Notes: a model not told the origin generated them from the letters alone. DNA of 46,940 bases from a bacterium (GCA_004297985.1 SCRA01000011.1:1-46940), one strand, 5' to 3'; counted from the stretch's first letter, positions 28,273-37,038 are shown. Program-made: numbers and translations.

Positions 28273-29181
28273 TTACTGCCCGTACTGCTGCATGAGCGAG
28301 CGCATGCGGGAGGACATCGCCAGCGCGCTCTCCCACGTGCGCTGCCACATGTTGCGGCCGAAGATCAAGCCGACACATCCGGCCTCCATGGCTACTTGAG
28401 CCTTGTGATAGGTGTCCACGTCGGAGATCTTCGACCCGCCGGAGACCAGCACGAGCGTGCGCCCTGCGCTCTTGACGATCTTGCGCAACGCCTCGGTCTC
28501 ATCGAGGTTCAGGGTGTTGTAGGGCTTGGGCATCGAAGCCGCCTTCTCTTCCTCCCACTTGGGGACGTTGAGCTTGACGATGTCGGCGCCTACTTCGCAC
28601 GCGACGCGCGCCGCGTAGTCGACGGCGTAGAGGGAGTCCTGACCGCCCTTCGCCTTCACGGCGCTGCCGCGCGGGTACGACCAGATGATCAGCGGCATGC
28701 CGTACTTCTCGCAACCCTTGCGGATCTCATCGCACTGTGCGATGTCGCGATCCTGCGCGGGTGAGCCTACGTAGAGCGTGTAGCCCACGGCGTCGGCCCC
28801 TAAGCGCACCGCATCCTCGACGCTCGAGGTAAGCGGCGAAAAGGAGGCGTCGTCCGGCGGGACGTTGGTCTTGCCGTTCACTTTGAGCACGAGCGGGACG
28901 CGGCCGGCGTAGGCCTTCATGTATTTCTCGGCTAGACCCACGTGACAGGCAAAGCCGGAGAACTGCCCTTCGACGGCCAGCCGCAGCACCCAATCGGTGT
29001 CGACCGAGTCGGGGTTTTCGAAGAAGTCAACCGGCCCGTGTTCCAGGCCCTGATCGAGGGGAAGGAGGAGTAGGGTACCGTTGGCGGTGCCGTGCTCGTA
29101 CATCAACCGGTGCAGACGCGCGCGCTTGCCCAACGAGAGGTTCATCTCGTCGAAAGTGGGACGCCGAAGGCTCGTCAACAT
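28273..29181 (-). CDS. fbaB: Class I fructose-bisphosphate aldolase, archaeal/DhnA (FbaB) type
   Basis: Cleaves fructose 1,6-bisphosphate to triose phosphates via a Schiff base. The 302-residue barrel has LPLDQGLEHGPVDFF near the N-terminus, LKVNGKTNV, AVGYTLYVGSP and IIWSYPRG. The Schiff-base Lys is K203 in ADIVKLNVPKW. The phosphate loop is VSGGSKIS with GLIFGRNMWQR. The start ATG 29181 is chosen because residues upstream of it have no family match and run into the neighbouring divergent gene's promoter region. A ribosome site AAAGGA lies somewhat far upstream. It converges on the binding-protein gene with 34 bp between. Confidence 0.93.
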   Translation of the reverse strand: MLTSLRRPTFDEMNLSLGKRARLHRLMYEHGTANGTLLLLPLDQGLEHGPVDFFENPDSVDTDWVLRLAVEGQFSGFACHVGLAEKYMKAYAGRVPLVLKVNGKTNVPPDDASFSPLTSSVEDAVRLGADAVGYTLYVGSPAQDRDIAQCDEIRKGCEKYGMPLIIWSYPRGSAVKAKGGQDSLYAVDYAARVACEVGADIVKLNVPKWEEEKAASMPKPYNTLNLDETEALRKIVKSAGRTLVLVSGGSKISDVDTYHKAQVAMEAGCVGLIFGRNMWQRTWESALAMSSRMRSLMQQYGQ

Positions 29182-29305
29182 GGCTCGATCGTATCCTTTG
29201 CTGATGTCGTATGGGACGAAACCCAAGGCACTTCCAGCCGCGAGCATCTCCATCCTTGCGCGCGCGGCAGAGGAGATGCGAGCGTGTGCGCAGGAGCCGA
29301 CCCCT

Positions 29306-29497
29306 ATGGCGGAAGCATTCGACATTGGGCAGCGCGTGCGGCTCAAGCGAGACCTCGATCTCGGCAGCTACGGTATGGTGCCCGCGGGTACCGTCGGGAT
29401 CCTCAAGAGCGCGGAGAACTCACCCTACCTCCCCTACCTCGTCGAGGTCGATGGACAGCTCTACGCCTTCGAAGACACCGAGCTCGAGCCCGCGTAA
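29306..29497 (+). CDS. Small SH3/KOW-like protein, function unknown
   Basis: A 63-residue protein with the pattern GQRVRLKRDLDL, GMVPAGTVGILK, LPYLVEVDGQLYAFEDTEL, which reads as a five-stranded SH3-like or KOW-like barrel. Similar small barrels occur as stand-alone proteins of unknown function. ATG 29306 has AGGAG (29292-29296) nine bases upstream and is preferred over longer starts, which would run through the promoter region shared with the divergent aldolase. It sits 13 bp before the hydrolase and is probably co-transcribed with it. Confidence 0.7.
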   Translation: MAEAFDIGQRVRLKRDLDLGSYGMVPAGTVGILKSAENSPYLPYLVEVDGQLYAFEDTELEPA

Positions 29498-29510
29498 GGT
29501 GTCCCGGAGT

Positions 29511-30503
29511 ATGCTTCACGGCGCTCGCTCGCTTGCGGCACTGCTGGCCCTCGCCGCGCTGCTTCCGGCGGCTGCATGGGCACGGCGTACCGCGCCATCG
29601 CCTACCCCGCCTCCGCCCACGCCGACGCCTGTGCCGGCCGCGACTCCGTTGTTGCGCCCCAGTACGGTTCGAGACACCCACGTCGCATCCGGAGAGCTCT
29701 GGCTGCGACTCCGCGAACGCTTGGACCCAGCGGCCACGCCGCCGCCTGCGGCCGTACTCTTCGTTCACGGCTCCGTCTTTCCAGGGGTGCCGACCTTCGA
29801 CCGAGACAACGCAGATTCGTGGCTCGGCGCGGCGCTCGCGAAGGGGCTCGACCCCTTCGCGCTCGATCTCGACGGCTACGGCGAATCGATGCCGCCGCTG
29901 GCGCGCGACGTCGCGAGCCTGCCGCGTGCGGTTGGGGACGTGGCGGCCGCCGTGGCGGCGATCGCCGCCAGCCATCCTCGTGGGGTGGCGCTCGTCGGTT
30001 ATGACTACGGGGCCGACATCGCCGCGCTCTATGCCGCCACGCATCCCGTGACGGCGTTGGTGCTCGTCGCCCCGCTCCTCCAGCCTGACCCGATCGAGTC
30101 CGAGACGGTGCTGACGGCACCGATGCTGCGCTCTTGGCTCGGCGAGGAGGTAAGCGAAGCCGTCGCCCAGCGTGCGATTGCGATGGCCCTCTTGGGGACG
30201 CGCGACGCGGGGCGGCGCGAGCCGGCGGCATTGGTGGTTCCGGCCGGCGTGTTCGCGAGCACGGCGCAACCGCCGTTGACCCCGAATCTCGTAGCCTCGC
30301 TCAGCATGCCGACGCTCCTGGTGCGAGGACGCCTCGACGCGATCTTCGACGGCGATGCGGCGCACGCGCTTGCGAACGGCGGGGCGCATGTCACGGTCAT
30401 CGAAGTCCCCGGGGATCACCGCCTCCCCTGGGAGCCCGGCGGAGCGGAGGCCGCTCGTAGGATCGCAGACTTTCTTTCGGCGACAGGAACGAAAGTCCAC
30501 TAA
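29511..30503 (+). CDS. Exported alpha/beta hydrolase with Asp nucleophile
   Basis: A 330-residue alpha/beta-hydrolase with a signal peptide (1-24) and a proline-rich linker (28-46). The oxyanion HG is at 86-87. The nucleophile elbow reads G163-Y-D165-Y-G167, so the nucleophile is Asp instead of Ser, as in epoxide hydrolases and haloalkane dehalogenases. The acid D276 (RLDAIFDGD) and the base H303 (GDHRLPWE) complete the triad. An extracytoplasmic enzyme of this kind is uncommon. The substrate is unknown. ATG 29511 follows the small SH3-like gene, and AAGGTG is nine bases upstream. Confidence 0.86.
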   Translation: MLHGARSLAALLALAALLPAAAWARRTAPSPTPPPPTPTPVPAATPLLRPSTVRDTHVASGELWLRLRERLDPAATPPPAAVLFVHGSVFPGVPTFDRDNADSWLGAALAKGLDPFALDLDGYGESMPPLARDVASLPRAVGDVAAAVAAIAASHPRGVALVGYDYGADIAALYAATHPVTALVLVAPLLQPDPIESETVLTAPMLRSWLGEEVSEAVAQRAIAMALLGTRDAGRREPAALVVPAGVFASTAQPPLTPNLVASLSMPTLLVRGRLDAIFDGDAAHALANGGAHVTVIEVPGDHRLPWEPGGAEAARRIADFLSATGTKVH

Positions 30504-30550
30504 GCAAAAAGACTCGACTCTCTCGTCCAAGGCATAGGAGCGTAGGCCGG

Positions 30551-31396
30551 ATGCCGAAAGAACGTCGAAAGACCGCTCTGGGTCGCCCCACGGTACAGTC
30601 CGTCGATCGGACCCTCGATGTGTTGGAGGCCCTCGCGACGCGGCGCACCGCTACAGGGATCAGCGAACTCTCTCATATCGTGGGACTCCACGTATCGACC
30701 GTTCATCGCCTCTTGGCGACGTTGGTCGATCGCGGCTATGTGCGGCAGGACCCGGAGACGGCGCGCTACCATCTCGGTGCGCGCATCTTCTCGCTCTCGA
30801 GCGCCGCTGAGGTCCATCTCGATCTTCGGCTGCTGGGGCGCCCATATCTCGAACGCCTCATGCGCGTCACCGGAGAGACTTCGAACCTCGTGACGCTGGC
30901 TGAGGAGGAGATCGTCTACCTCGACCAAGTCGAGTCGAACCACCTCGTCAAGATGTTCACGCAGCCGGGGACGCGTGCTCCGCTCTATTGCACGGGCAGC
31001 GGGAAGGTTTGCCTAGCCTACCTCCCGGACGAGCGCCGCTTTGCGCTGCTCTCGCAGCGCATGCGTCCGCGTACGTCGCACACGTTGATCGAGCACGATC
31101 AGCTCGAGCGCGAGATGGCGGAGATCCGGCGCATGGGGTACGGTTTCGACAACGAGGAGATGGAGGAGGGCGTACGCTGCGTGGCGGCACCGCTCTTCGA
31201 TCGCCGCGGCAATGTCGTAGGGGCGCTCTCCGTCTCCGGGCCCACGACGCGCGTGACGCCCGACAAAGCGCAGGCGTGTGTAACGCCTTTGCTCACTGTG
31301 GCCCACGAGCTCTCCGCGCAGTTGGGCTACGGACAGCAGTTGGTGCCGGAGGCGTCCCCTTCACCGCGTGCGCGGGTCGGGGCGGCGGCGCGCTGA
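30551..31396 (+). CDS. IclR-family transcriptional regulator
   Basis: A 281-residue regulator. The N-terminal winged helix-turn-helix spans about 14-75, with VQSVDRTLDVLEAL, GISELSHIVGLHVSTVHRLLATLVDRGYV. The C-terminal ligand-binding IclR domain follows, with LLSQRMRPRTSHT, GYGFDNEEMEEGVRCVAAPLFD and VVGALSVSGPT. Such regulators usually respond to a small carbon-metabolite effector. AGGAG (30537-30541) precedes ATG 30551. Its target is unknown; the upstream hydrolase on the same strand, or the dehydrogenase cluster, are plausible. Confidence 0.94.
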   Translation: MPKERRKTALGRPTVQSVDRTLDVLEALATRRTATGISELSHIVGLHVSTVHRLLATLVDRGYVRQDPETARYHLGARIFSLSSAAEVHLDLRLLGRPYLERLMRVTGETSNLVTLAEEEIVYLDQVESNHLVKMFTQPGTRAPLYCTGSGKVCLAYLPDERRFALLSQRMRPRTSHTLIEHDQLEREMAEIRRMGYGFDNEEMEEGVRCVAAPLFDRRGNVVGALSVSGPTTRVTPDKAQACVTPLLTVAHELSAQLGYGQQLVPEASPSPRARVGAAAR

Positions 31397-31427
31397 TCGA
31401 TCCTGACGGCGGGGGATCGAGCGAGCT

Positions 31428-33011
31428 ATGGCCGTCTTGGCCGCCATCGACATCGGTACCAACTCGATCCACCTGATCCTCGTCGAAGTCGACGAGTCCA
31501 CCGGCGCGACGCGCCAGTTGCGCAAAGAGCGCGAGATGGTCCGTCTGGGGGCGGGCGAGGCGTTGAAAAAGCGGCGCATCGGCCGCAAGAGCTTTGCGCG
31601 CGGCGTTGAGGCTATTGCGCGCTTCGCCGGCGTTGCGCGCGAGGCGCATGCCGACGGGATTCGCGCCGTAGCCACTTCGGCCGTGCGAGAAGCCCTCAAT
31701 GGCCGTGAGTTCGTCGAGGCAGTGCGGGTGGCTAGCGGCGTCGACGTGCGGGTCATCAGCGGTGCCGACGAGGCGCGTCTGATCCAACTCGGCGTCTCCC
31801 GCGGCTATCCGCTGCACGGACGGGTGGCCTGCATCGTCGACGTGGGCGGCGGCTCGACGGAGATCATCGTTGCCGACGCGGAGCGCCCGCGCTTTCTGCG
31901 CTCCGTGCGCTTGGGAAGCCTGCGACTCTACGAGGAGTTCCTCGCGGGCCACGACCCTGTCGATCCCAATGACTACCGGCGCCTTCAGCGTCACGTCGAG
32001 CGCGCGTTGCGTCCGCTGGGCAGAAACCTCCGCGAATACGGCTACGACGTGGTCATCGCCACGTCGGGTACCGCGCTGGGCTTGGCCGGCGCCGATGCGG
32101 CGTCGCGTGGACTCCCCGCCGGGCGCGTTCACGGATACGAGTTGACTGCGGCACGCCTGCGCGCGCTGCAGCGTTCGCTGCTGCGCATGACGGTCGGGCA
32201 GCGCAGGCGTCTGCCGGGAATGAACCCGCGGCGTGCCGATATCATCGTGGCGGGTGCCGCCGTGTTGATCGGCGTGCTCGAGCTGCTTGGGCGAACGGCG
32301 CTGGTGGTCTGCGATCGCGCGTTGCGCGAAGGGCTGGTGGCCGAGTTCCTCGACGAACGCTTGGAGCGGGCCTCGCAGTCCGGCGACCCGCACGCGGTAC
32401 GCACGGAGGCTGTTCAAGAGTATGCTGTGCGCTTCGGCGCGGGGGGCGAGCACGAGCGCACCGTGCTCTCGCTGTCGCTCTCGTTATTCGATCAGACGCG
32501 TGCGCTCCATGGCCTCGGCGCAGCGGACCGCGAGATCCTCTATGCCGCTGCGATGCTCCACGACATCGGGTACTACGTGGCGGCTTCCTCGCACCACAAG
32601 CATTCCTCATACCTCATCCGAAACGCCGATCTGCGGGGCTGGACGCCCGGAGAGCTGATGATCGTCTCGGCGGTGGCGCGCTACCACCGCCGCTCGATGC
32701 CCAAGGAGCGGCATCCGGAGTTCGCCTTACTCTCCCCCGAAGCGCGCGATCGGGTGGCGAAGCTAGCCGGGATCCTGCGCGTGGCCGATGCCCTGGACGC
32801 ACGCGAGTTGGGCGTCGTCGACGCCGTGCGGGCGACGGCTCGCGGCGGTGCCCTCGAGCTCGAGGCGGAGACCGCCCAGGAGATCGATGCCGAGCTTGCG
32901 GCCGTGGGCGGGAAGTCGGATCTGCTGGCAGCCGCTCTGGGTATGCGGGTCACCATACGCGCCCTCCAGGTGGAGCGCGACGTTGATCAGCGTGCCGTTG
33001 CGGGATATTGA
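31428..33011 (+). CDS. ppx: Exopolyphosphatase / pppGpp phosphatase with HD domain
   Basis: A 527-residue Ppx/GppA protein. The ASKHA-fold phosphatase part has AAIDIGTNSIHLIL at the start, VATSAVREALNG, and CIVDVGGGSTEII as the phosphate-binding loop. An HD-like domain follows from about 320, with MLHDIGYYV and HHKHSSYLI near 378-400. These enzymes remove phosphate from polyphosphate, from pppGpp, or both, and sequence alone does not decide. The long form with the C-terminal HD part is usual. It is 27 bp before a PhoB/PhoR-type pair, a common association for phosphate stress. Confidence 0.94.
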   Translation: MAVLAAIDIGTNSIHLILVEVDESTGATRQLRKEREMVRLGAGEALKKRRIGRKSFARGVEAIARFAGVAREAHADGIRAVATSAVREALNGREFVEAVRVASGVDVRVISGADEARLIQLGVSRGYPLHGRVACIVDVGGGSTEIIVADAERPRFLRSVRLGSLRLYEEFLAGHDPVDPNDYRRLQRHVERALRPLGRNLREYGYDVVIATSGTALGLAGADAASRGLPAGRVHGYELTAARLRALQRSLLRMTVGQRRRLPGMNPRRADIIVAGAAVLIGVLELLGRTALVVCDRALREGLVAEFLDERLERASQSGDPHAVRTEAVQEYAVRFGAGGEHERTVLSLSLSLFDQTRALHGLGAADREILYAAAMLHDIGYYVAASSHHKHSSYLIRNADLRGWTPGELMIVSAVARYHRRSMPKERHPEFALLSPEARDRVAKLAGILRVADALDARELGVVDAVRATARGGALELEAETAQEIDAELAAVGGKSDLLAAALGMRVTIRALQVERDVDQRAVAGY

Positions 33012-33038
33012 CCTCCCCGTGGCGGAACCAGGCGCGGG

Positions 33039-33731
33039 ATGACGGAGACGAAGCGCAAGATCCTCGTGGTCGACGACGAGGTATCGATCGTTCGGACGCT
33101 GCGGTTCAACTTAGAGCGCAACGGCTACAGCGTCTGCGTTGCAGGCGATGGGCGCAGCGCCGTTTCGATGATTGCATCCGAGCGCCCCGACCTGGTGGTG
33201 CTCGACATCATGCTCCCGCTCATGGATGGTGTCGAGGCCTGCAAGCAGATCCGGCGCAATTCCGACGTGCCGATCATCATGCTCACCGCGAAAGACCAGG
33301 AGATCGACAAGGTTCTCGCCCTCGAGCTCGGTGCCGACGACTACGTCACCAAGCCGTTCTCGCTCCACGAATTCCTGGCCCGCGTCAAGGCGCGGCTGCG
33401 GCGCAACGATACCAACGGCCAACCGCGCGAGCGCGCGCTGGAGTTCGGTGACGTGCGTCTGGACCCCGAGCGCGGCCAGCTCATGGTGCGCGGCGAGGAC
33501 GTGGCCCTCGCTCCCAAGGAGTTCAAGCTCCTGCAGCTTCTGATGGAGAACGAGGGGCGCGTCGTGACGCGCCAGACGCTGCTCGACAAAGTCTGGGGGT
33601 ACGATTTCGAAGGGGAGCAGCAGACCATCAACGTCCACGTGCGCTGGCTGCGTGAGAAGATCGAGCGGGATCCCTACCACCCCGAACGGATCATCACCGT
33701 GCGTGGGCGCGGATACGTGTTCAAGGCGTGA
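33039..33731 (+). CDS. phoB: PhoB/OmpR-family response regulator
   Basis: A 230-residue two-component regulator. The receiver domain (8-120) has acidic residues D12/D13, the phosphoacceptor D56 (VVLDIMLP), T83 and K105 (VTKPFS). The C-terminal winged helix (about 135-230) has the family's VALAPKEFKLLQLLMEN, RQTLLDKVWGYD and INVHVRWLREKIE, ending with IITVRGRGYVFKA. It resembles the PhoP/PhoB branch that binds 11-bp direct repeats. The following kinase overlaps it by four bases, so they form a matched pair. The phosphate role is inferred from the subfamily and the ppx neighbour. Confidence 0.93.
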   Translation: MTETKRKILVVDDEVSIVRTLRFNLERNGYSVCVAGDGRSAVSMIASERPDLVVLDIMLPLMDGVEACKQIRRNSDVPIIMLTAKDQEIDKVLALELGADDYVTKPFSLHEFLARVKARLRRNDTNGQPRERALEFGDVRLDPERGQLMVRGEDVALAPKEFKLLQLLMENEGRVVTRQTLLDKVWGYDFEGEQQTINVHVRWLREKIERDPYHPERIITVRGRGYVFKA

Positions 33732-34894
33732 TCGCCATCGAGCTGGGCACCGTGGTGGCAGTAGCAGCCGCGTGTGCGCTGGCCGGCGTCGCCGCCGGCT
33801 GGGGCGTCGGGCACCGCTCGCTCATGGAGAGCTCCTCCACCGATGCCGAGGGAGCCGCGGGATCGTTCGCGGCGGAGGCTGAAGCGGCGGACGCGCGTCT
33901 CGAGGAGCTGCTGGCGCGTCTCCCCGCTGCGGCATTGCTCATCGATCGCGCCGGGCGCGTCGTACGCGCCAATGCCGCCGCTACGGAGATACTGGGCGTT
34001 CCGGCGCAGTTGGCGCCCGGACGTGCGCTGATCGAGCTCGTGCATTCCTATGAGTTCGATCGCATCGTGCACCGCGCGTTGGACGGTGAGGTGGTGGAGA
34101 CGGAAGTCGTCTTTCGTGAGCTGCCGCTCGAGCGCACGTTGGCCACGCTCGCCTTCCCCGTCGCCGGCGGCGGAGCCATCGTCCTGGTGCGCGACGAGAC
34201 GCGTCTGGTACGCCTGGAGCGCGTCCGCCGCGAGTTCGTCGCCAACGTCTCGCACGAGCTGCGTACGCCGCTGGCTTCGCTCAAGCTGGCCGTCGAGACG
34301 CTCTTGGAGAGCGACGACGAGGAGGCGCGCGCGATTTTTCTGCCTCAAATGGCGCACGAAGTGGAGCGCATGGTCGCCCTCACGGAGGATCTGCTGGAGC
34401 TGGCACGTGCGGAGTCCGGCCGCATGGTCCTGCGGATGGACGATGTCGACCTGGCGCTCCTCGCTCGGGAAGTGGTCAAGCGTTTCGAGCGGCGTGCGCA
34501 GGAACAGAACGTCACGGTGCGCGTGGAGTCCGCTCCGCACGTTCCCGCGCGCGGCGATCGCGATCGCCTGGCGCAGGTGCTGGTGAATCTGATCGACAAC
34601 GCATTGCGCTACACGCCGGGAGGCGGGCACGTAGAAGTCGGTGCCGAGTGCCGCCAGGGCGACGCGCGGCTCACCGTGCGTGACACCGGTGCCGGCATCC
34701 CTTACGGTGATCTCCCGCATGTCTTCGAGCGTTTCTACGTGGTCGACCGCTCGCGGCGGCGCGGCGTGAGCGGGACGGGTTTGGGACTGGCGATCGTCAA
34801 GCATCTGATCGAGGCGCACCATGGCAGCGTGGAGGCCGAGTCCGAGCTCGGCAACGGCTCGACCTTCACCTGTCGCTGGCCGGTTGTCGAGTGA
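33728..34894 (+). CDS. phoR: PhoR-type sensor histidine kinase
   Basis: A 388-residue kinase. A single N-terminal hydrophobic segment (about 4-28) anchors it. A PAS-like domain (about 60-155) precedes the dimerisation domain with H176 in FVANVSHELRTPL. The catalytic domain has the N-box NLIDNALRYTP, the G1 box RDTGAGIP, FERFY and GTGLGLAIV. With only one short helix and no periplasmic sensor it fits PhoR kinases, which sense through the Pst transporter and PhoU; neither is in this window. GTG 33728 overlaps the regulator's stop. Confidence 0.93.
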   Translation: MIAIELGTVVAVAAACALAGVAAGWGVGHRSLMESSSTDAEGAAGSFAAEAEAADARLEELLARLPAAALLIDRAGRVVRANAAATEILGVPAQLAPGRALIELVHSYEFDRIVHRALDGEVVETEVVFRELPLERTLATLAFPVAGGGAIVLVRDETRLVRLERVRREFVANVSHELRTPLASLKLAVETLLESDDEEARAIFLPQMAHEVERMVALTEDLLELARAESGRMVLRMDDVDLALLAREVVKRFERRAQEQNVTVRVESAPHVPARGDRDRLAQVLVNLIDNALRYTPGGGHVEVGAECRQGDARLTVRDTGAGIPYGDLPHVFERFYVVDRSRRRGVSGTGLGLAIVKHLIEAHHGSVEAESELGNGSTFTCRWPVVE

Positions 34895-35706
34895 TCTATG
34901 CCGTGGCCGTGCTCGTCGGCCTCTTCGTCGGGGTCTTGGGGACGCTGGTGGGAGCGGGCGGTGGCTTTCTTCTCGTGCCGATCCTCGCACTGGCGGAGCC
35001 CAGTTGGGCGACGCGTACCGTGACCGCATTCTCACTGGCCGTGGTAGCGGCCAACGCGAGTGCCGGCGGACTCAGCTATGCTCGTCAACGGCGCGTGGAT
35101 CTACGCAGCTTCCCGATCTTCGCCGCCGCGGCGATCCCAGGAGCGATCGTGGGCGCTTGGCTCTCAGCCTTCATCCCGCGCGCCGCATTCGACCTCGCGT
35201 TCGGCGTGGTGCTGCTCGGCGTGGCAGCGGTACTCTTCGTACGCCCCGCGCGCCGCGCGGGAAGCGGCCAGGGCGCCGCCCGGCGCGTGCTGGTCGATCG
35301 CCTTGGCAACCGCTACGAATGGTCGTTCGATCTCAAGCTGGGCATCGCGGGGAGTGCCGGCGTGGGAGCGCTCTCCAGCGTGCTCGGCATCGGCGGCGGC
35401 ATCGTCCACGTTCCCTTCATGGTCACGGTGCTTGACTTTCCCGAGCATGTCGCTACCGCTACGTCGCATGCGGTGCTCGCCGTCACCGCGCTCGTCGCGA
35501 CGATCGTGCACCTCGCCCATGGCGACTTCGCGGGTGAAGGGTGGCTCACGATCCTCGTCGCGGCGGGGGCCATCATCGGTGCCCCGCTCGGTGCGCGCCT
35601 CTCGACACATCTCCCCGGCAAGGTGATCACACGTATCCTCGCGCTCGCGCTGGCCTCGGTGGCGGTGCGCCTGCTGATCCTGGGATGGTCGAATCTCTAT
35701 GCATGA
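34891..35706 (+). CDS. TSUP-family permease (TauE/SafE, DUF81)
   Basis: A 271-residue inner-membrane protein with seven to eight hydrophobic segments. The two-fold repeat is visible: LGTLVGAGGGFLLVPIL near the N-terminus and LSSVLGIGGGIVHVPFM in the second half, with ATATSHAV downstream. TSUP proteins carry sulfite, sulfoacetate, taurine-related anions or other small organic anions, and the sequence does not say which. GTG 34891 overlaps the kinase stop. Its fusion into the two-component operon suggests co-regulation. Confidence 0.91.
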   Translation: MIYAVAVLVGLFVGVLGTLVGAGGGFLLVPILALAEPSWATRTVTAFSLAVVAANASAGGLSYARQRRVDLRSFPIFAAAAIPGAIVGAWLSAFIPRAAFDLAFGVVLLGVAAVLFVRPARRAGSGQGAARRVLVDRLGNRYEWSFDLKLGIAGSAGVGALSSVLGIGGGIVHVPFMVTVLDFPEHVATATSHAVLAVTALVATIVHLAHGDFAGEGWLTILVAAGAIIGAPLGARLSTHLPGKVITRILALALASVAVRLLILGWSNLYA

Positions 35707-35920
35707 ACACGAGTTGGACGAGTACCTTGCCCGAGTTGCCCACGACATCCGCAGTCCGATCACTTCGATCGGCGGCTTCGCGGAGCTCTTAGAGCAGTCG
35801 CTCGCGGACGGCGACGAGCGATTGACTTACGTACGCGCCATCCAGCGAGCCGCACAGCGCCTGCGCTCCCTGGCCGATCGCATCTCCGGCGACGTCGAGC
35901 GTTCCGAGGGTCAATCGTAG
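35699..35920 (+). CDS. Stand-alone histidine-kinase dimerisation/phosphoacceptor domain
   Basis: A 73-residue protein that looks like only the DHp (HisKA) domain of a histidine kinase. The H-box is AHDIRSPITSIGGFAEL with the phosphoacceptor H15, followed by a second helix (YVRAIQRAAQRLRSLADRI). No ATPase domain follows within the frame, and the next gene starts 24 bp later. It could accept or pass phosphate like an HPt protein, form mixed dimers with the upstream PhoR-type kinase, or be a relic of a kinase. ATG 35699 overlaps the TSUP gene by eight bases. The uninterrupted frame and clean H-box argue against simple decay. Confidence 0.72.
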   Translation: MHEHELDEYLARVAHDIRSPITSIGGFAELLEQSLADGDERLTYVRAIQRAAQRLRSLADRISGDVERSEGQS

Positions 35921-35943
35921 CGGATCGCGAAAAGCGGCCGGCG

Positions 35944-37038
35944 ATGAGCACATCTCCTACGCTTTTGCCGCGCATGCCCTCTGCGGGCGCGGCCATGCGC
36001 GCCCTCGTCAAGAGCACGGCTGCCCCCGGAATGGCCCTCAGCGAGGTCCCCGTCCCGCGGATCGGTCCAACCGATGTCTTGATCGCCGTTCGTAAAGCGG
36101 GCGTCTGCGGTACCGATCAGCACATCTACCGCTGGGATGCATGGGCACAGCGCCGCGTCGTGCCGCCACTCGTGGTGGGGCATGAGTTCATGGGCGTGGT
36201 GGCAGCCGTCGGCGAAGGCGTGCGCTCCGTGCAGCCGGGCGACCGCGTCTCGGCCGAGGGGCACATCTCGTGCAACTACTGCTTCCAGTGCCGCACCGGG
36301 CAAGCGCACATCTGCGAGCATGTGCAGATCATCGGCGTCGATCGTGACGGCGCCTTCGCCGAGTATCTTGCAATGCCGGAGTTCAACGTTTGGAAGCTCG
36401 ACCCGGCGATCCCCGACGAGTTCGCCGCCGTCTTCGATCCCCTCGGCAACGCCGTGCATACCGTGATGGAGGCCGGAGTCAGCGGGAAGACGGTCGTCAT
36501 CACCGGCGTGGGATCGATCGGGCTGATGGCCATCCCCGTGGCGCGCGCCGCCGGTGCCGCCGCCGTGATCGCCATCGACGTCAACGCCGAAAAGCTAGCG
36601 CTCGCCGAGCGCCTGGGGGCCGACGCCGTCTTCGATGCGCGCGACGCGCAGGTCGTGGAGCGCGTCTTCGCGCTTACCAGCGGCGACGGAGCCGACGTGC
36701 TGCTGGAGATGAGCGGCAGCGGACAGGCGATCAACCTCGGCCTGGCCGCCGTCCGCAATGGCGGGCGCGCAGCGCTGTTGGGCATCCCCTCCGATGACGT
36801 ACAGCTCAACCTCGCCGAGCGCATCATCTTCAAAGGCTTGACGGTGCTCGGCATCAACGGCCGTAAGATGTTCGAAACCTGGTATCAGACGCAGGCGCTG
36901 GTCAAGAGCGGGCGCATCGACTTGCGGCCCATCATCACGCACGTGTTGCCGTTTACGCAGTTCGAAGAGGCCTTCGCGCTGATGCAGCAAGGGAAGGCGG
37001 CGAAGATCGTACTGGATTTACAGGGAGAAGGGCGATGA
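35944..37038 (+). CDS. tdh: L-threonine 3-dehydrogenase
   Basis: Oxidises L-threonine to 2-amino-3-ketobutyrate with NAD+. The 364-residue MDR enzyme has catalytic zinc ligands C55 (GVCGTD) and H80-E81 (GHEFMG), and structural zinc cysteines C110, C113, C116 and C124. It also has the Tdh-typical DQHIYRWDAWA, FDPLGNAVHTV and GINGRKMFETWYQ. The assignment is fixed by the next gene, kbl, which overlaps it (ATGA). The start ATG 35944 gives a 17-residue lead; ATG 35995 (MRALVKS) matches the family start better but lacks a ribosome site. Confidence 0.96.
   Translation: MSTSPTLLPRMPSAGAAMRALVKSTAAPGMALSEVPVPRIGPTDVLIAVRKAGVCGTDQHIYRWDAWAQRRVVPPLVVGHEFMGVVAAVGEGVRSVQPGDRVSAEGHISCNYCFQCRTGQAHICEHVQIIGVDRDGAFAEYLAMPEFNVWKLDPAIPDEFAAVFDPLGNAVHTVMEAGVSGKTVVITGVGSIGLMAIPVARAAGAAAVIAIDVNAEKLALAERLGADAVFDARDAQVVERVFALTSGDGADVLLEMSGSGQAINLGLAAVRNGGRAALLGIPSDDVQLNLAERIIFKGLTVLGINGRKMFETWYQTQALVKSGRIDLRPIITHVLPFTQFEEAFALMQQGKAAKIVLDLQGEGR

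Noticed and set aside
29182-29346. N-terminal extension of the class I aldolase up to 29346
   Set aside because: The extra residues show no family similarity and overlap the ribosome site and start of the divergent SH3-like gene.
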